Positions 5,563-8,606 of a stretch of DNA of 8,606 nucleotides are shown here, one piece after another. A program made the position numbers and the translations under genes. Position 1 is the first letter of the stretch. Every line of letters begins with the position of its first letter. Source of the DNA: DATEBA01 sp035288045 (lineage in GTDB: Bacteria; Actinomycetota; UBA4738; HRBIN12); NCBI GenBank assembly GCA_035288045.1, contig DATEBA010000017.1, forward strand, positions 1-8,606, given 5' to 3'. The notes under the pieces were generated by a model, which was not told the origin of the DNA, did no database searches, and saw only the letters and a list, made by a program, of their open reading frames with translations.

Positions 5563-6513
5563 ATGGAAGAGTTCCCCGAGAGCCAGACCCCGATCGAGGA
5601 CGCCCCTGCTGAGCCTGAGGCACCCGCCGAGGCGCCGGCCCCCGAAGCCGTGGAGGAGCCCGCGGCTTGGGCCGACGAGACGCCGGCCGAGGAGGCCGAG
5701 GGCGCCGGGATCGAGCCCTCGGTTGACGAGGAGGCCGAGTCCGACGCCTGGGTGCCCGCCGAGGTCGCTGCCATCCACGAGGTAGCCGAGGAACGCGCCG
5801 AAGAGGACGTCGTCGAGGCCGCCGAGGAGCTCGCCGCCGAGGGCGTCGAGGAGGCTCCCGAGGTCGAGGAGGCTCCCGAGGTCGAGGAGACCCCCGAGGT
5901 CGAGGAGGCCCCGGTTGTCGTCCCGGAGGCCGAGCCCGTCGAGGAGCCCGAGTACGCGGGCGTGAAGGAACCCTTCAAGGGCCCCGGGGACTGGTACGTC
6001 GTTCACACCTACGCCGGTTACGAGAACAAGGTGAAGACCAACCTCGAGTCGCGCATGCACACGATGCAGATGGAGGACAAGATCTTCGACGTCTACATCC
6101 CCATGGAAGACGTGATGGAGATCAAGTCCGGAAAGAAGCAGGTCGTCCAGAAGAAGGTGTTTCCCGGCTATCTGCTCGTGAAGATGCTCTACGACAACGA
6201 CTCCTGGTACGTCGTGCGCAACACGCCGGGCGTTACGGGGTTCGTCTCTGCCGGCACCGGCACAAAGCCGACCCCGCTCTCGCGCCGCGAGGTCGAGAAG
6301 ATCCTCGTGGTGAAACAGGCGGAGGTTAAGCCCGCGTTCCGCCTGGGGTTCGAGGAGGGCGACGTGGTGCGGATCATCTCCGGGCCCTTCGCCGACTTCA
6401 ACGGCACGATCAACGAGATCAACCTGGACCAGAGCAAGCTCAAGGTCCTGGTGAACATCTTCGACCGCGAGACGCCGGTCGAGCTCGGGTTCGACCAGGT
6501 CGCCAAGGTCTAA
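5563..6513 (+). CDS. nusG: Transcription termination/antitermination factor NusG with acidic N-terminal extension
   Basis: This is a 316-residue protein, about 140 residues longer than typical NusG. Residues 1 to about 140 are a low-complexity Glu/Ala/Pro/Val region, including a VEEAPE tandem repeat from residue 95. The NGN domain starts at GDWYVVHTYAGYENKVKTNL (about 142). It includes the conserved QKKVFPGYLLVKM and VRNTPGVTGFV, and binds the RNA polymerase clamp. The KOW domain (about 263-316) has FEEGDVVRIISGPFADFNG and the closing FDRETPVELGFDQV; it contacts Rho or ribosomal protein S10. Acidic extensions of variable length are known in actinobacterial NusG. The ATG at 5563 follows AGGAAGG with a rather long 13-base spacer. 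Unusually, rplK does not follow; a convergent gene ends 8 bases after this stop. Confidence 0.97.
   Translation: MEEFPESQTPIEDAPAEPEAPAEAPAPEAVEEPAAWADETPAEEAEGAGIEPSVDEEAESDAWVPAEVAAIHEVAEERAEEDVVEAAEELAAEGVEEAPEVEEAPEVEETPEVEEAPVVVPEAEPVEEPEYAGVKEPFKGPGDWYVVHTYAGYENKVKTNLESRMHTMQMEDKIFDVYIPMEDVMEIKSGKKQVVQKKVFPGYLLVKMLYDNDSWYVVRNTPGVTGFVSAGTGTKPTPLSRREVEKILVVKQAEVKPAFRLGFEEGDVVRIISGPFADFNGTINEINLDQSKLKVLVNIFDRETPVELGFDQVAKV
5845..5916 (+). repeat. 18-bp tandem repeat in the nusG acidic region
   Basis: The unit GTCGAGGAGGCTCCCGAG occurs perfectly twice (5845-5862 and 5863-5880). A near-copy with GAGACC in place of GAGGCT is at 5881-5898, and a partial fourth copy is at 5899-5916. Each unit encodes VEEAPE in frame (residues 95-118 of NusG). 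Copy number can change without disrupting the frame, so length variation between strains is expected. Confidence 0.9.
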
Positions 6514-6521
6514 CGCAAGCG

Positions 6522-7049
6522 TCAGGACGCGGCGATCGCTATCTGTCCCCTGCTAACCGTCTCGACGGGCAGGTCGTAGTTCCCGTTGCCCGAGACCGTA
6601 TCCCCCGGGACGCCGTCGAACGCGCCGATGACCGTGAGCTGTATCGTCCCGGACCCAGGCCCTCCCGCCGTCACTTCTACCCGGAACGGCACGCCTCGGT
6701 AGGCGACGCCGTTGCCGAGGTTCACGGTCGCGGTCCCCCCGAACGTGGCGCTTCCACCGGCTCCCAGCGTGCCCTGGGTCACCCGGCCGCTCACGCTCAT
6801 TACCGGGAGCCCAAGGATGTCGGAGTCACCGGCCATGAGGCACAGGAAGTGTCCGCCGGCGGACCCGCCACCCAGTATCGCCACGCCGAGACCGAAGCGG
6901 GAGCCGTCGATGTCGCCGTCGCCGTCGAGATCGGTCCCGAAGGTGCCGGCGCCGCCGCCTCGCACCATCGTGGCGGACGAGGCTCCAGCGTGGATCGGCA
7001 GGACGGCGGTGGCGATCGTCGCTCCGACCAGAACGGCCAGCCTCTTCAT
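6522..7049 (-). CDS. Small secreted protein with Asp-rich (calcium-loop-like) motif, function unknown
   Basis: This is a 175-residue protein with a clear Sec signal peptide. It starts MKRLAVLVGATIATAVLPIH and is probably cleaved after AGA or ASSA (about residues 23-26). The mature part is Gly/Thr/Val-rich and predicted to be all beta-strand. Near its N-terminus TDLDGDGDIDG (about 39-49) has aspartates at alternating positions, as in calcium-binding EF-hand or dockerin loops. Later segments such as SATFGGTATVNLGNGVAYRG and TIQLTVIGAFDGVPGDT look like a beta-sandwich. The ATG at 7049 is chosen for its strong AAGGAGGG site 4 bases upstream and the signal peptide; 44 further upstream codons are open but implausible. 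A single cysteine remains in the mature protein. I do not recognise a named family with certainty. Calcium binding is inferred from the motif only. Confidence 0.82.
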   Translation of the reverse strand: MKRLAVLVGATIATAVLPIHAGASSATMVRGGGAGTFGTDLDGDGDIDGSRFGLGVAILGGGSAGGHFLCLMAGDSDILGLPVMSVSGRVTQGTLGAGGSATFGGTATVNLGNGVAYRGVPFRVEVTAGGPGSGTIQLTVIGAFDGVPGDTVSGNGNYDLPVETVSRGQIAIAAS

Positions 7050-7095
7050 GACTCCCTCCTTCCGAGTTCGCGTCGCGAGACGCGCGCATGAAGCG

Positions 7096-7125
7096 ACCCT
7101 AGACCCTTGTTCGCCGAAGGCACAA
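7096..7125 (-). promoter_or_regulatory. Candidate promoter for the secreted-protein gene
   Basis: On the minus strand TTGTGC (7125-7120) and TAGGGT (7101-7096) are separated by 18 bases. This places a transcription start near 7089, giving a leader of about 40 bases that contains the strong ribosome binding site. A short inverted repeat CTTGT/ACAAG (7106-7110 / 7122-7126) lies between and overlaps the -35, and might be an operator. The match is moderate, so this is a suggestion. Confidence 0.4.
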
Positions 7126-7196
7126 GTGTGCTGAGTCGTCGCGGGCCGAGCGTGTCGGCCGCCGGAGCCGACCTTCCCCATCGATGCACCGGTGAG

Positions 7197-7202
7197 TACG
7201 AT
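7197..7202 (+). promoter_or_regulatory. Candidate -10 element for a leaderless haloperoxidase transcript
   Basis: TACGAT fits the actinobacterial TANNNT -10 pattern and ends six bases before the GTG at 7209. That is the spacing expected if transcription starts at the start codon. No good Shine-Dalgarno sequence is present (only GGTGAG, 12 bases upstream), which agrees with leaderless translation. No clear -35 is seen. Confidence 0.35.
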
Positions 7203-7208
7203 CGATCC

Positions 7209-8606
7209 GTGGCGATCGGATCCGACGTTCGGATCTCGCGACGGCAGCTCCTTCAGGCTGCGGGCGCCGGCGGTGCTGCGCTGCTGATCCCGGGCGGCGC
7301 GCTAGCGCGACCACCAGCCCGGCCGGCCCGCTCGGTCAAGCCGGCCGAGAACGTCATCCTCCGATGGAACAACGCTCTGCTGCAGGGCGTCCGCGACTCG
7401 AAGATCGGCCCGCCGATGGTCGCTCGCGCGCTCGGGATCGCGCACACATGCATCTACGATGCCTGGGCGGCCTACGACCGCGTGGCGGTGGGCACCCAGC
7501 TCGGCGGCTCCCTGAGGCGGCCCGCGAGCGAACGCCGCTTCGCCAACAAAGCAGAGGCGGTCAGCTTCGCCGCGTACCGGGCGGCGGCCGATCTCTTCCC
7601 TGACGGCAGGGCGAGCGTCTTCGACCCGCTGATGGGAAGCCTCGGCTACGACCCAGGCGACCACTCGACCGATCCGACCACGCCGGCCGGGATCGGCAAT
7701 CTGGCCGCCGATGCAGTGCTGACCTTCCGGCACCACGACGGCGCGAACCAGCTCGGGGACGAGCCCGGCGGTCAGCCTGGGGTGGCGTACTCCGACTACA
7801 CCGGTTTCGTGCCGGCGAACGATCCGATGGACATCCGGCTTCCATTCGATCCTGAGGCAGTGCACGACCCGAATGCCTGGCAACCGCTCCGCTACCTAGA
7901 CGGCTCGGGGAACGTGGTCACGCCGCCGTTCGTCGGCGCGCAGTGGCAACACGTCATCCCGTTCGCGATGAACTCGAACAGCGAGCTTCGCTCGAAGACG
8001 GGGCCGGCCCGATACGGCTCCGCCGGGTACAGAGCCCAAGCCCGAGCACTGCTCGACATCAGTGCCGTGCTCACCGACGAGCAGAAGGTCATCTCCGAAT
8101 ACTGGGCCGACGGCCCGCGCTCCGAGCTCCCGCCGGGGCATTGGAACCTTCTCGCGCAGCTCGTCGCTCACCGTGATCGTAAGGGCGACAGCGAGCTGGA
8201 TCTCGATCGCGCTGTGAAGCTCTTCTTCGCGCTCACGAACGCGATCTTCGATGCCGGCATCTGCGCGTGGGACAACAAGTGCGCGTTCTCCTCGGTCCGA
8301 CCGATCACGGCGATCCGTTACCTGTTCCGGGGCCGGCGGGTGCGGGCATGGGGCGGTCCGGGGCGCGGGACGCAGCTGATCAGTGGCGAAGAGTGGTTCC
8401 CGTACCAGCCGACCACGTTCCCGACACCGCCCTTTCCCGAGTACTCCTCAGGGCACAGCAACTTCAGCGCAGCGGGTGCCGAGATCCTGCGGCTGTTCAC
8501 CGGTATGGACACGTTCGGCGCCTCGGTGAGATTCCCCGCAGGTAGTTCCAGGATCGAGCCGGGGCTGACCCCGGCCAACGACATCACGCTCGCCTGGGCT
8601 ACCTTC
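7209..8606 (+). CDS. Vanadium-dependent haloperoxidase-like protein, Tat-exported (3' end outside window)
   Basis: The frame is open for 466 codons to the window edge. The N-terminus has a twin-arginine signal (S10-R11-R12-Q-L-L) followed by a hydrophobic Ala/Gly/Leu stretch and a likely cleavage after GGALA. It is therefore predicted to fold, and perhaps load cofactor, before export. The body resembles bacterial vanadium haloperoxidases of the PAP2/acid-phosphatase superfamily. ILRWNNALLQGVRDSKIGPP near residue 50 and ARALGIAHTCIYDAWAAYDR are family hallmarks. The first active-site motif K-x6-R-P is at K357-R364-P365. The second, usually PSGH, reads S-S-G-H at 413-416, with H416 as the putative acid-base histidine. 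The third motif (SRxxxxxHxxxD) with the vanadate-ligating histidine should lie beyond the window, so activity cannot be judged. A halide-oxidising or phosphatase-like role is inferred from the family. Confidence 0.85.
   Translation, partial: MAIGSDVRISRRQLLQAAGAGGAALLIPGGALARPPARPARSVKPAENVILRWNNALLQGVRDSKIGPPMVARALGIAHTCIYDAWAAYDRVAVGTQLGGSLRRPASERRFANKAEAVSFAAYRAAADLFPDGRASVFDPLMGSLGYDPGDHSTDPTTPAGIGNLAADAVLTFRHHDGANQLGDEPGGQPGVAYSDYTGFVPANDPMDIRLPFDPEAVHDPNAWQPLRYLDGSGNVVTPPFVGAQWQHVIPFAMNSNSELRSKTGPARYGSAGYRAQARALLDISAVLTDEQKVISEYWADGPRSELPPGHWNLLAQLVAHRDRKGDSELDLDRAVKLFFALTNAIFDAGICAWDNKCAFSSVRPITAIRYLFRGRRVRAWGGPGRGTQLISGEEWFPYQPTTFPTPPFPEYSSGHSNFSAAGAEILRLFTGMDTFGASVRFPAGSSRIEPGLTPANDITLAWATF

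Noticed and set aside
5116..6060. Long minus-strand open frame (314 codons) opposite secE and nusG
   Set aside because: It is Leu/Gly-rich low complexity produced by reading the Glu/Ala-rich nusG extension backwards, and it crosses tRNA-Trp. It is an artefact of high GC.

Overview
The window is GC-rich, actinobacterial-looking chromosomal DNA. It is built around the conserved translation/secretion neighbourhood tuf - rpmG - tRNA-Trp - secE - nusG. The pointers to Actinomycetota, probably a deep-branching or uncultured lineage, are: high GC with G/C-ending codons, a NusG with a long acidic N-terminal extension, and a MaoC-type dehydratase pair between rpmG and tRNA-Trp, as in the mycobacterial rpmG-hadABC-trpT-secE-nusG region. 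The taxonomic reading is inference; no marker gene here is complete enough to settle it.

Layout. Positions 1-313 hold the end of tuf (EF-Tu) and complete rpmG (L33). A LuxR/NarL-type response regulator on the minus strand (321-1016) converges on rpmG. Divergent from it on the plus strand runs an apparent operon (1110-2885): two overlapping MaoC-fold dehydratase subunits, an ECF sigma factor and an overlapping zinc-finger, membrane-anchored anti-sigma factor. A 681-residue, nearly all-helical coiled-coil protein lies on the minus strand (2919-4964), convergent with the anti-sigma gene. A 199-bp divergent region then carries a good sigma-70-type promoter for tRNA-Trp (5164-5237), secE and nusG. 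Where rplK normally follows nusG there is instead a convergent gene for a small secreted protein with an Asp-rich, calcium-loop-like motif (6522-7049). Divergent from that is a Tat-exported vanadium-dependent haloperoxidase-like protein running off the right edge (7209-8606).

How the parts may work together. EF-Tu and L33 act in translation. tRNA-Trp, SecE and NusG form a compact housekeeping transcript. The sigma/anti-sigma pair is a classic membrane-stress switch. Its placement directly behind hydratase/dehydratase genes suggests, by inference only, a link between fatty-acid or envelope metabolism and stress response. The response regulator has no adjacent kinase. I see no CRISPR array, transposase, integrase or phage gene. 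No complete new system can be proven here. The most unusual items are the coiled-coil protein embedded in the housekeeping locus, the loss of the usual nusG-rplK junction, the frame-shifted start region of the sigma factor, and the G7 run at the junction of the two dehydratase genes.
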